Of a DNA stretch of 34,986 bases, positions 1 to 9,271 are shown piece by piece. The DNA is from Sedimentisphaerales bacterium (GTDB lineage Bacteria > Planctomycetota > Phycisphaerae > Sedimentisphaerales > Anaerobacaceae). Where the stretch lies: contig JAUVXL010000011.1 of the NCBI GenBank assembly GCA_030603595.1, forward strand, positions 1 through 34,986, in the 5' to 3' direction. Position numbers and translations under genes: made by a program. Position 1 is the first letter of the stretch, and each line of letters starts with the position of its first letter. Under the pieces are notes generated by a model. The model saw nothing but the letters and a program-made list of their open reading frames with translations. It had not been told where the DNA came from and did no database searches.

Positions 1-220
1 AATCTGTCGTGCTGATATAGAAGATAAGCTCCCCGGCGGTGTTTACCCAGAGGTTGAGGCCGATATCGCCATTGCCAATCGGCATTGACCCCGAAGAGTC
101 CTCACTCGGCGTCTCCCAGACGACGTTATATTCACTTAGCAAAGTCTCGGCGCCGACCATCGTGGCCGCCAAGAAGAGTCCGGCGGCAGCTACAGTCAAC
201 CAGCAGAATAAACCACGCAT
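1..220 (-). CDS. DUF5703 domain secreted protein, N-terminal fragment
   Basis: Only the first 73 residues lie in the window; the rest runs off the left edge. A start at 220 gives a signal peptide (MRGLFCWLTVAAAGLFLAA, likely cleaved after MVGA) followed by YNVVWETPSEDSSGSMPIGN and then GDIGLNLWV. This opening is what I know from the DUF5703 family, whose members sit N-terminal in large exported proteins related to GH95-type glycoside hydrolases. An AAGGA-type ribosome site lies just upstream. The preceding gene ends 95 bp away and there is a possible promoter in the gap. A role in polysaccharide breakdown outside the cytoplasm is inferred from the family; no catalytic residue is visible in this fragment. 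Confidence 0.75.
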   Translation of the reverse strand, partial: MRGLFCWLTVAAAGLFLAATMVGAETLLSEYNVVWETPSEDSSGSMPIGNGDIGLNLWVNTAGELIFYISTTD

Positions 221-260
221 ACATCCATCCTTTCAATTTTAGGGAAACAAGACAACGCAG

Positions 261-289
261 TTTTATCCTCCGTTTTAGTGTTGTGTCAA
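261..289 (-). promoter_or_regulatory. possible sigma-70 promoter for the DUF5703 gene
   Basis: On the minus strand a perfect TTGACA (284-289) is followed after 17 bp by ATAAAA (261-266), about 40 bp before the start codon at 220. The -35 is ideal but the -10 is poor, so this is tentative. Read-through from the giant gene upstream is the alternative. Confidence 0.35.
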
Positions 290-314
290 CCACGATTTGT
301 CTGCCGCAATATCG

Positions 315-3300
315 TTATGGCAGGCCGGGGCTGCGGGCGGCTGCATGCCAACTCTCGGCATCGTTCCAGAGGGAAGGGTGGACTGTTGCGTCGTTAATCG
401 TCAGCGACTGGCCGTCGCCGTCGGTGCTCGGATACCAGGTGTCCTTGTACTCGAATCTCATAATCGCCGCCTCGAGGGGCCAGGCAAGCGAGAGGACGAT
501 CTTCTCACCGCCGCCGCTGAGACCGCCGGTATATTGGCCTGCGACATCGGCGCTGTAACGGTACTCATCGCGAAACGCCGTGAGATTGCTCACAACCACG
601 ACGTACTGACCGGCACCGAGGAGTTTTGAAGGAAACTCAAACTCAATCCCATCGAGAAACCGCACGCCTTCGAGCTGGATCGGCGTGCCGCTGATATTCT
701 GAAGCTCGATGTAATCGTAGTTGCTTCCTCTCGGCGCATTGTACATCAACTCTGTAATCCGCAGGCCGGCGAGTTGGTCCAGGGCATCGGGATAGGGGAA
801 CTCGCCATGGTCGATGGTCGTGACCGTGGCTTCCAACTCGGCGGAGATTAGGAAGTCGCTGCTGGTGAGTCCGTAGTTAAGGCCGTGGATGGCCAGGACG
901 TTGTCGCCGGACCTCAGTGCGCTAAGGTAGTCGGAGACGTCGATATACTCGAAGAGTACTGCCACCGAATCGCTGTGGCCGCCGTCGGCGCCGGAATCCC
1001 ACTGAGGCGTGCCGGCAAAATTACGCCTGGCTGTCTCAAGCTCGACTCCGTTTATGTAGGCGACGAACCCGTCGTCATACCGTATCTTCAAGGTCATATC
1101 TGTAAAACCAGCCAGATCGGCGCCGTCAACAGTGAACGGGATGCGGATATAGCAGGTTTCATTATGGTTGTCCATCTGCGTTTCAACGTCGAGGGTGATA
1201 AGGCTCTCATAGCCTGTACCCGTCTCGAAGCCGACGCCTCCCGGACTGCCGATGCCCTGCAGCCAGGTTGAATCGTCGAAACCAGGTTCGGATTTCCAGG
1301 TCTCGCCGACGTCATTGGGTGAAGTTGGAATAATCGCCCGCTTGGTCGCGTTCTCGGCTGCGAGCACGGTGGTAGTAATCGTGATTATAGGTGGCGACGT
1401 ATTGACAACGCCCGGCGTCGGCAAGTCAAAGAATTCGTAGTTGCTCGAGCCATCCGGAGCGCGGCCCTGGGAAACATCCGTAGTCTGAGGACCGAAGAGC
1501 ACCTGGTCTATCATAGTCAAGCCGCTGTCGAACAGGCCTATCATCTCACCGTCGGGCGAGAGCTTGAAATCAAGTTCCGAGGGATCGTTGCCGTCGTTGA
1601 CTCTGAAAACTGCATACCCCTGCCCCGGAATGAAGCTAAGCGGGACAATCTCGTGCTTATCCGGCTGGGCAACAGGATTGTCGGTCATGTACATGCCGCC
1701 CAATGAAACAGGAAGCGGATGGGGGTTGTACAACTCGACAAAGTCGTCGTCGAACAGCACCTGCCCGTTGGCAAGCCACTCGTTGATCTTCAGCATATCG
1801 GGGTCGCCCAAAGGCTGAGCCACATTGGCTGAGCCGAAGGTCATCTGATTGAGCTTCCATTCACGGTCCCAGCCTACACGACCGATAGAAAAATCGTTTA
1901 TCTGTGGCCCGAACTCGACCGAATCGATCAAGTCGCGGCTCCCGTCCGGGTTAGCCTTATCGTAGAGATACAAGGCCTCGCCATCGGCCGACAGGGCAAA
2001 TCCCAGGTGGTTCGTTGTTGTGGTCAGATCGCCATAGAGGATCATATAGTCGCCGGGATTCATAGTTGTGGTAAGCACGCTGCCGGAGTTGAACTCAAAG
2101 TTGGCCGGATTCGTCGGGTCGTCGGTAAGACTCATGCCGGTCAGGTTAATCGATCCGGGACCATCGTAATACAACTCGATTATGTCGGGATCGGTTCCGT
2201 GCGTGTGCGTCAGCACCTCGTTGATGAGCAGGTCCGAATGCGAAGTATCGACATTCCATGTGTGCGAAGCGGCCCGGCTCTCTTCACTCTGCCACACGCC
2301 CGCCGAGTTCTTGCCTACTGCATAGACCGTATATGACTGGCCGCTGAGAAGACCTGTCAGCACGACCGGCACATCCACCGTCCTCTCGGCGCTCCAGGGG
2401 CCGGCCGGGCTGTTCACCGAGTATTTGTAACTGACAATACCCGGCCCGCCGACTGTCAATGTGGCGTCTGTCCGATAGGTAACAGCATAAGGCTCGCCGG
2501 AAATCGCCGCGCCGGCCGGAACCGAGGCGCCCATATCGAGACCCCATGAACCCGTACCAATGGCCCCGGAATCGGGCTTCAGGGTAAAATCGCCGGTATC
2601 GTCAACGAGAAGCGGGTCGGCATCGATGTTGCCGGCTCCGTAGCTGTGCCATTCGAATGGAATCATCGAATTGTCCACAGTGAGGTCCGTAGCGGCCTCG
2701 ACACCGGCAAAGACTTCCGGAGCACCCCAGAAGATGGTTCCATCCACGTCCGCCCCGCGCCCGGGGTCGCGACCGGGCAAATCAAGATCGAAGTATATGG
2801 CCGGTTCAGATGCTTCGACGACCGTATTGTTTGCAAACGTCAGGAACGCATCGTCCTTGACCTGTGCTATGTGCTGAATGTTATAGAATATATTGCGGGC
2901 CATCACATAATGCTTACCTGCGCCGGCGGAGATCACATTTGCCTCGCCCGAAGCGGTGTTCCACTGGTCTTTGATGATGTTGCAGAATGTGTTGCCCTCG
3001 ATGTGAGCATCGCTCTCAAGGTCGAGTGCATCATCCCCGCCGCCAAGGAAGGTATTGTTGAGAATCTGCGGGATCGGATTCGGGCGCGAGGGCCCATCGA
3101 CATCAACAGCATCGTTGTGGCCTTTATCCAGCCCGAAGACGTTGTTCTCAATGATGAACCAGCCCGTATTGGGGGCACGACCCCAAATGTGCTCGCTCAT
3201 ATTATCCGTGCTCGGCGCCTCACCAGGCTCGAAAATATCCGTGAACCAGCAGTTGCTCACGATCAGGGAAGAATCGAGTGTGCGGATGCGCCGTCGCTCG

Positions 3301-6300
3301 GTATGGTCCAGCGTCGAATGCTCCAGCAGGAGGTTCGAGTCCTCCACGCCAATCATGCCGTCGTTGGTCTCGCCGTATTCAAGGACCGCCCGGGAAATGC
3401 GATTGTCCGTTCCGCTATCGACAAACTGCAGACCGTTCCACGGCCCGGATGCGCCGGGCATACTCGTAAAGCGTATCGATTCATACTCCAAACCATCGGC
3501 CGCGAGTGTGCCGTTGATAATAATTGCAGTATCAGGCTCGAAGAACACCGTAACGCCGGGCTCTATCGTCAGCGTCACGCCCAAGGGAACCGTCAGGTCG
3601 CCGATTATGCGATAAGGACCCTCGGCAGCGGTCCAGAGCGTATCGCCCGACAGTTCGCCCGGCTCTGCCGCCTTGGTCGCCTTGGCCGCACCGAACGGCA
3701 GAGCGCCCATATCAGCCCGGGTCCCGTCCGGGTCCAGAGCCGATGCGGGATCGCCGGTATCGATGCACGGCGACTCCGCCTGGAGGCTGTAATTGTGGTA
3801 GGACCGGCCCACGAACAAAGGATCGGCGGTGATGTTGCCTGTCCCGGGCCACGTCTCATCGAAGACGTCGGAATAATCAATGTGGATATCCGACTCGAGA
3901 TACGGCGCCTGGCAATCTACCGGGTTGGTTGCGTCGATGATACAGTTGGTGACATTCCAGATGATACTGCCGGTCGTCTCGCCGTACTTATTATGTGACT
4001 GGATGCCAACATCCACCGTAGGAAGCGTCACTTCAGACGCGACGACCGTAGTGTGGTCCATGTTGACAATTGTTGTACTGTTGGCATGGGCCTTTGCGCC
4101 AACGCTGACAACAGTCGGATCCTCGGGATTGGTGTTATTCTCAACGACCAGACATCGGTTGATAGTTGCCTCTCCGCCGAAGACGCTGATGCCTTTGTCG
4201 GCGAAGTCACGAACAATGACATCTTCGATAGTGATAATGGCGTCGAGCGTATCAATACCGTCGTCATCTCCCACGGCGACCACACTGCGACTCAGCTTAA
4301 TATCCTTCCCGGCCCCGGCAGCGTGAGGATAAATACCGTCGTCATCGTCAGTGACGCCGTCTTCACGATAAATGCCAAGCATCTCGATAATGTGACTGTC
4401 CTCGAACAGAAAAGCGGTCGTGAATATCTCCGGGCCCATAACGGATCGGCTGAACAGACAGTTGCGAAACTCCAGCGCCCCGCCATTAGCGTACATCGTC
4501 TTTCCGGCAATGTCGGTGATGGAAGTGTAATCGAACGTGATCGTCGCGCCGTCCACACGAATCGCCGGGCCTTTGTTACTATGTCCGCTGTGCGGTGAAT
4601 GCCCGGCCCGTGTGATATTGGTGTACTGATAAACCGATGGCCCGCCGGCGTGGTGAATCTCGCCCCACGGCGCGTACGGATTCGCCGCTGTTATAGTGAC
4701 AGGCCGCTCGGCCGTACCTAATGAATTCAATGCGCCTTCAACGTCGATATCGATGCCGTTCTCGCTCAGCGGCGTGCTCGTGCCGTCGATGAGCACCAGC
4801 GCGCCGGGGTTAAGCGTCAGCGTCATCCCGGCGGGAATCGCCAGGTCCCCACCGGTAACATAGTATATCCCGTCCCACGTTTCCGAACTGCTCAGAGGTT
4901 GTGAGACGACCGTAATCGGCTCGCCGACGAGGTCGATGAGCAACCGGCTGTCTTTGGTTCCGCCAACGTCGGCCGTGAGCGTAAAATCGCCGCTGCCGGT
5001 GAAGGTCACAAGCTCACTGCCGCGGCCATTGTAGAGTTTGACTTCGCTAACCGAAAGGTTGATCCCCGGATTGTCATCGACCGAAAGTGTCGCCACGGCG
5101 TCCCACAGGTCGTGATCGATGTTGCCGTCGTCGAGAGCCTCGACCCGAACAAGGACAGGAATACCCGGCAGGAAACTATCGCGAACAACCAGGTTCAAGG
5201 GCCCCTCCGGATCGCCTGACCCACCACCCGGATAATCAGTGGTACTACCCGTATCATACCAGATATCGACATATCCACTCTCGACTTCGTTGCCGCCGCC
5301 GTTCGGAGCACCAAACGCCTGCACAACAACACGGTTGATTCCCGGATTCAGCGATCCGGCGCCCGCAGCAGGCAGAATGCCCATAAGCTCCAGGTCGAAG
5401 CTGATATCGCCGCTGGTGGGGCTCAACTGATGAATCTCGACCGCAAAAACGTTAGTCCCCTCATTGAGCCGGCTGACATCCACAGGGTAGTGGTAGAACG
5501 TGTATTCCTCGGGTTGCCCCATGTTTACAAGCGCCGTGGTGAGGTAGTCGATATCCCCCGCCGGCAGATTGCTCCGCGCATTTTCAATCTCCACTCCATT
5601 GAGATAGACAACCGCTCCGTCGTCGGCCATCACGCCAAGTTGCAGACTCGAATACTGCGAGACATCGTTGGCGTCGAACGTGCGGCGGAAGTACGTCGTA
5701 ATGTAATGGGCCCCCTCCGGCCCGCTATTGACCTCGGTAGCCTCCGGACGCCCCTGGCCGGCGTCGCCGTAGCCTAATTCGGCCGGTCCCTCGTACCACA
5801 ATGAATCGTTGTAGTCGGGATGAGCATACCAGTCCAGGCCGTCGGAGGACGTCCCGCCGTCGGACCCGTCATCGAGATACTTCCAGTCGGAACCTCGCTC
5901 GATGATTGTCTCTGAAACGCCTGCCGCGCCGCCGAAGTTCCATGTTCCATCAACCGGCGACCACTCGGCGAATTGCCCGTTCACGAGAACAGATCGCGTC
6001 TCGATGGAATTTGCTGTGCCCGACAATGTGAATGAGTCGGTAGTCGTACGATGATACCCGTCCACAACAGGTAAATCGCTGTTGATGCTGAAGTCCAATG
6101 GGATCAGCCCCAGAACGTGTGCATTGCGTTGGGCGACAAAGTCCTTCATCTGCTGGATGTCGCCCTCAGGAACAAAATTGCCGAGAAGTTCGTCCAACAC
6201 CGGGGCGAGCTGTTCCGGGGAAAAGGTCGTCTCAATCTGGTCTTTTAAGTGGAAGTAGTAGCGATGGATAAACTCCGGATGGGTAACGAGACGTTCCAGA

Positions 6301-8915
6301 GCCGGGACGCCCGTGCGGTCCGTGATGAAGCGGAAAATGCCGTCATACCAGTATCCCGTCCCCAAAGAATCGCCTATGCCGAAGAATGAATCCAAATCGT
6401 GCTGAATCAGCACAAACCGAGGATCTTCGATGCCGCGATAGAGATAATAGTCATCGCCGTCGCCGTTGGCAAGCGTTGTCTCACTGTTGTTCAACAGCGT
6501 ATTGACGGCGAGGAAACGGATCCACTGCTCGATGTTGGCAACACGATTGGCCTCTTCGACATAATTGGCGTCCGGCGTATTATCGCTCAAGGCGTATGTC
6601 AGGCCGATCAGGTCGGACCAATCGTCCTCGGCGGTGTTGGTCCTTTTGAAGTAGTTGTGGCGATACTCAACGGGATCGGTCCCCTCATAACGCAGGTCCG
6701 CCTCGTGGCCTATCCGCATGCATTTGTAGGCATTGCCGCCGTCGTCGTCGGGGAAATGATTCGCGGCAAAGTCGCTATCGACAACCTCCATGTGGACATA
6801 CGAGCCGTACATTTCACTGCCTGATACAGCCATATTCTCGCCGTTAAGCCTTACCTGCGCGGCCGTGGCCTCCGGCGCCACCAGTCCCGCCAGCCGGAAT
6901 ATCGCATTGCCGATAAGTTGCAGGTATGTGTGCTTGGTGTTCAAGTTAATCGAATCGACGCCCTCCCACTTTCGGTCGTGCGGGAAGTTCACACGATAGT
7001 TGTTTGGGGGATCGTTCCGCGAGCCGTGCCCGCGATTGCGAATGCCGCAATTGTAACGGGCCTTTATCTCCACCCCGTCAATGCTCACAAACGTAATATT
7101 CATCTGGGCGTCGCTGTTATACTCGCTGCCCTCGCGGTCACCGATGTCCAGCAGCCTGCCCTTCTCCATCTCGGTGAATATCAGCAAATAAATCGGCTGG
7201 CTGCCTGCTATCCAGGTATCCGCATCGAATGCATTGTCAACCTGGTATAAAGCGTTTGTAACCTGCTCCGGTGTACCGTCTCGCATAATGCTCGGAGCGG
7301 GCCACGTGCGAGTATTGTCGCCGGCGTCAGCCGCCTCAACGTAGAACTCCACGATGGATCCGTTCGGCTGTGAGGGTATCACGCCGCCATACAACCCATC
7401 CCCGGCGGCGGCGTCGCCATGCGCCCCATCGTCATACATCGGCACATCGTTATAATCGTTCGGATCGTGGTGCGGATAGATATCCTCATCACCGTTACTA
7501 TACGAGGAAGTGTCAATACGATACCTCAGTGCAACGGAAACACCGCTGCTGGACTCGTCTATTATTTGCGCAGTGACGGTGACAGGGTCGCCGTCGTCTG
7601 GAATAATCGGGAAATGCTCGACACCCACTATCAACGGGGCAACATCGTCATCGTTGACCGTATTAAGCCCGCCTGGAGTGCCCTCGCCGCTTTCCGTAGC
7701 CGACCAGTTCTGCCCGTAATCGTTTGGCAAAGCAGCATTGATCAACTCGAGGCTCTTGCCCTCGCCGTCATGCGCCTCCGACCAATCCCAGCCCCGATGC
7801 CCGTAATCGACCGGACCAAGCTCGCGAACCGCCCACTCGCCCTGGTCGGAATATTCCACCCTGTCAACCAGCACGCCGGCATGATCGACAAGTTCGACCT
7901 GTTCGCCCGAATTGCTCAGCCTCCCGTCCCAGCCTCCGACAACATTCGTCACGGTGGGATACTTGGCCTTGAACACATTTACATCGGAGGCGATCACGTA
8001 GTACCCACCGACGCCGAGTATGATGTCGTCGGCAACTGTGTAGTCAATGCCGTCTGTGAATCGCCAGCCGAGCAGCCCGATAGACTCCTCGCCGTTGTTA
8101 TGCAGTTCGATGTATTCCTCGCTGAGGTTCTCAGGCGTGTTCTCTGCGTGGCCGGGATGATACATAATCTCGTTGATGACAACCTTGACCGCCTTGCCTC
8201 TGTTGGTCGTGCCTGGTGTGGCGCTGCCTATATCAAAGGTTATCCAGTTGTTGCTTCCGTCCGGCAGCCGACCGCGTGACCTGTCCTCAATCTGATTCGT
8301 GAAGCTGATAACATCTAAAGGATTCTGGTCCGCATCGTATATGCCGATCTGGTCGCTGCCCTTGCCGAGTCCGAAAGGAACGTGAAGAGGATGATCCACA
8401 TCTGAGGTAAGACCACTATCGGCCCAGAGCAGCAGGTGGCCCCCGGTCTTGACGGTGGTTTCGGAAGAGTTGCCCGTCGGTATGCGATGCCAGTGGGCGT
8501 CGTCATCATCTTTGACATACATGCCCCCAATGTCGATATCATCGTCCCCGTAGTTGTAGATCTCGAACCAGTCGGGATAGTTGCCGGAGTCCACCGGGTA
8601 TTCGATGGTCCCGGCGTTGTCGGCCATGAACTCGTTGATCACCAGAGTATATGACCCCTGGGCCATCCAGTTATCGGCCAGGATGGCGAAATCAGTCATA
8701 TTGACTCCCGGCACACCGTCCAGATCGGCCCTGCAATCGGGCGCAGAACAACCGGCATCGAGCCACTGCTCGGCAAAATCCTGCAGGTCCAGCCAGTTGA
8801 CCTCGCAGTCTCCGTCCTGATGCACATCTCCAACCGGGCAACCGGCATAAACGGAACATGCAAGAGACAAGATTAACCCGCTTGCGCACAGCAAGAGATT
8901 CTTCGGTCCGAACAT
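315..8915 (-). CDS. giant secreted multidomain protein (dockerin-like, 5 lamin-tail, CotH, 2 beta-helix)
   Basis: A 2866-residue exported protein. Order, with approximate residues: signal peptide 1-24; two dockerin-like calcium repeats 27-85; lamin-tail domains at 91-215 and 244-385, each opening with a (V)INE(F/I)M-type strand; an Ig-like stretch 422-540; a CotH-kinase-like domain 570-940; a beta-sandwich 1000-1185 containing DDGAVVYLNGVEIENAR; two parallel beta-helix regions 1340-1715 and 1755-2120; a fibronectin-III-like stretch 2140-2212; lamin-tail domains 2226-2350 and 2374-2500; a second copy of the sandwich 2515-2705 (DDGFVAYINGVELETAR); and a last lamin-tail domain 2717-2866. The start at 8915 has GAAGGAG 8 bp upstream. 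CotH-type proteins can be atypical protein kinases, but activity here is unproven. There is no PEP-CTERM or LPXTG tail. A surface or matrix role is inferred. Confidence 0.88.
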   Translation of the reverse strand: MFGPKNLLLCASGLILSLACSVYAGCPVGDVHQDGDCEVNWLDLQDFAEQWLDAGCSAPDCRADLDGVPGVNMTDFAILADNWMAQGSYTLVINEFMADNAGTIEYPVDSGNYPDWFEIYNYGDDDIDIGGMYVKDDDDAHWHRIPTGNSSETTVKTGGHLLLWADSGLTSDVDHPLHVPFGLGKGSDQIGIYDADQNPLDVISFTNQIEDRSRGRLPDGSNNWITFDIGSATPGTTNRGKAVKVVINEIMYHPGHAENTPENLSEEYIELHNNGEESIGLLGWRFTDGIDYTVADDIILGVGGYYVIASDVNVFKAKYPTVTNVVGGWDGRLSNSGEQVELVDHAGVLVDRVEYSDQGEWAVRELGPVDYGHRGWDWSEAHDGEGKSLELINAALPNDYGQNWSATESGEGTPGGLNTVNDDDVAPLIVGVEHFPIIPDDGDPVTVTAQIIDESSSGVSVALRYRIDTSSYSNGDEDIYPHHDPNDYNDVPMYDDGAHGDAAAGDGLYGGVIPSQPNGSIVEFYVEAADAGDNTRTWPAPSIMRDGTPEQVTNALYQVDNAFDADTWIAGSQPIYLLIFTEMEKGRLLDIGDREGSEYNSDAQMNITFVSIDGVEIKARYNCGIRNRGHGSRNDPPNNYRVNFPHDRKWEGVDSINLNTKHTYLQLIGNAIFRLAGLVAPEATAAQVRLNGENMAVSGSEMYGSYVHMEVVDSDFAANHFPDDDGGNAYKCMRIGHEADLRYEGTDPVEYRHNYFKRTNTAEDDWSDLIGLTYALSDNTPDANYVEEANRVANIEQWIRFLAVNTLLNNSETTLANGDGDDYYLYRGIEDPRFVLIQHDLDSFFGIGDSLGTGYWYDGIFRFITDRTGVPALERLVTHPEFIHRYYFHLKDQIETTFSPEQLAPVLDELLGNFVPEGDIQQMKDFVAQRNAHVLGLIPLDFSINSDLPVVDGYHRTTTDSFTLSGTANSIETRSVLVNGQFAEWSPVDGTWNFGGAAGVSETIIERGSDWKYLDDGSDGGTSSDGLDWYAHPDYNDSLWYEGPAELGYGDAGQGRPEATEVNSGPEGAHYITTYFRRTFDANDVSQYSSLQLGVMADDGAVVYLNGVEIENARSNLPAGDIDYLTTALVNMGQPEEYTFYHYPVDVSRLNEGTNVFAVEIHQLSPTSGDISFDLELMGILPAAGAGSLNPGINRVVVQAFGAPNGGGNEVESGYVDIWYDTGSTTDYPGGGSGDPEGPLNLVVRDSFLPGIPVLVRVEALDDGNIDHDLWDAVATLSVDDNPGINLSVSEVKLYNGRGSELVTFTGSGDFTLTADVGGTKDSRLLIDLVGEPITVVSQPLSSSETWDGIYYVTGGDLAIPAGMTLTLNPGALVLIDGTSTPLSENGIDIDVEGALNSLGTAERPVTITAANPYAPWGEIHHAGGPSVYQYTNITRAGHSPHSGHSNKGPAIRVDGATITFDYTSITDIAGKTMYANGGALEFRNCLFSRSVMGPEIFTTAFLFEDSHIIEMLGIYREDGVTDDDDGIYPHAAGAGKDIKLSRSVVAVGDDDGIDTLDAIITIEDVIVRDFADKGISVFGGEATINRCLVVENNTNPEDPTVVSVGAKAHANSTTIVNMDHTTVVASEVTLPTVDVGIQSHNKYGETTGSIIWNVTNCIIDATNPVDCQAPYLESDIHIDYSDVFDETWPGTGNITADPLFVGRSYHNYSLQAESPCIDTGDPASALDPDGTRADMGALPFGAAKATKAAEPGELSGDTLWTAAEGPYRIIGDLTVPLGVTLTIEPGVTVFFEPDTAIIINGTLAADGLEYESIRFTSMPGASGPWNGLQFVDSGTDNRISRAVLEYGETNDGMIGVEDSNLLLEHSTLDHTERRRIRTLDSSLIVSNCWFTDIFEPGEAPSTDNMSEHIWGRAPNTGWFIIENNVFGLDKGHNDAVDVDGPSRPNPIPQILNNTFLGGGDDALDLESDAHIEGNTFCNIIKDQWNTASGEANVISAGAGKHYVMARNIFYNIQHIAQVKDDAFLTFANNTVVEASEPAIYFDLDLPGRDPGRGADVDGTIFWGAPEVFAGVEAATDLTVDNSMIPFEWHSYGAGNIDADPLLVDDTGDFTLKPDSGAIGTGSWGLDMGASVPAGAAISGEPYAVTYRTDATLTVGGPGIVSYKYSVNSPAGPWSAERTVDVPVVLTGLLSGQSYTVYAVGKNSAGVWQSEESRAASHTWNVDTSHSDLLINEVLTHTHGTDPDIIELYYDGPGSINLTGMSLTDDPTNPANFEFNSGSVLTTTMNPGDYMILYGDLTTTTNHLGFALSADGEALYLYDKANPDGSRDLIDSVEFGPQINDFSIGRVGWDREWKLNQMTFGSANVAQPLGDPDMLKINEWLANGQVLFDDDFVELYNPHPLPVSLGGMYMTDNPVAQPDKHEIVPLSFIPGQGYAVFRVNDGNDPSELDFKLSPDGEMIGLFDSGLTMIDQVLFGPQTTDVSQGRAPDGSSNYEFFDLPTPGVVNTSPPIITITTTVLAAENATKRAIIPTSPNDVGETWKSEPGFDDSTWLQGIGSPGGVGFETGTGYESLITLDVETQMDNHNETCYIRIPFTVDGADLAGFTDMTLKIRYDDGFVAYINGVELETARRNFAGTPQWDSGADGGHSDSVAVLFEYIDVSDYLSALRSGDNVLAIHGLNYGLTSSDFLISAELEATVTTIDHGEFPYPDALDQLAGLRITELMYNAPRGSNYDYIELQNISGTPIQLEGVRFLDGIEFEFPSKLLGAGQYVVVVSNLTAFRDEYRYSADVAGQYTGGLSGGGEKIVLSLAWPLEAAIMRFEYKDTWYPSTDGDGQSLTINDATVHPSLWNDAESWHAAARSPGLP

Positions 8916-9015
8916 CTTCTATCTCCTTCGTGGCCTTCCTTACGCCACAATCATTCGGTTCCATCCCCAACTTGCGGGCCCCTGTGGAACTCAAACTCGG
9001 GCAAACTACTGTTGT

Positions 9016-9045
9016 ATTCTAACATATAGGGCCTACCGGCGTCAA
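9016..9045 (-). promoter_or_regulatory. sigma-70-like promoter of the giant gene
   Basis: On the minus strand, TTGACG (9040-9045), an 18-bp spacer ending in TGT, then TAGAAT (9016-9021): a good -35 with an extended -10. Transcription would start near 9008, giving a leader of about 93 nt before the start at 8915. Confidence 0.6.
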
Positions 9046-9271
9046 GAATCTTCCCCCAAAATTACTGCTGAAACCGAAGCGCTATATCGTCCACAGCAGG
9101 CAACCGGTAGGCTGTTGGGTTCCTGAAAATACCCAAATCCCCCCCCAGGAGCGGCGGCACGCTCAGGCGGGACGCTGTGCTTGAGGCAGCCACCCCCGTG
9201 AACGGTTACGGAAGAATTTTGATTAGGTCCGGAAAAACCCATCTATTAGGGTTCCCGGTCGCAGCAGTAAA
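9046..9271. other. intergenic region, no convincing gene
   Basis: This stretch between the TerB-like gene and the giant gene's promoter holds a run of eight C (around 9139-9146) and a GC-rich segment around 9147-9200 with a GGCGGGACGC core, which resembles dispersed intergenic sequence I associate with planctomycetes. A 66-codon minus-strand reading frame crosses it (9042-9242), but its product looks repeat-derived and has no good ribosome site. I see no RNA gene here. Confidence 0.4.

Noticed and set aside
2646-3998. 450-codon plus-strand reading frame, and other long frames at 7419-8279 and 3055-3615
   Set aside because: They lie antisense to the giant gene, whose frame encodes recognisable domains throughout. 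The translations show no motif and no ribosome site; they arise from high-GC codon bias.
8916-9015. Cyclic-di-GMP riboswitch in the leader of the giant gene
   Set aside because: The leader contains GGGCAAAC-like wording only loosely and lacks the conserved core and tetraloop-receptor pattern of GEMM RNAs.
9042-9242. 66-codon minus-strand frame in the intergenic gap
   Set aside because: It crosses a GC-rich repeat-like block, overlaps the promoter of the giant gene and has no ribosome site or recognisable fold.
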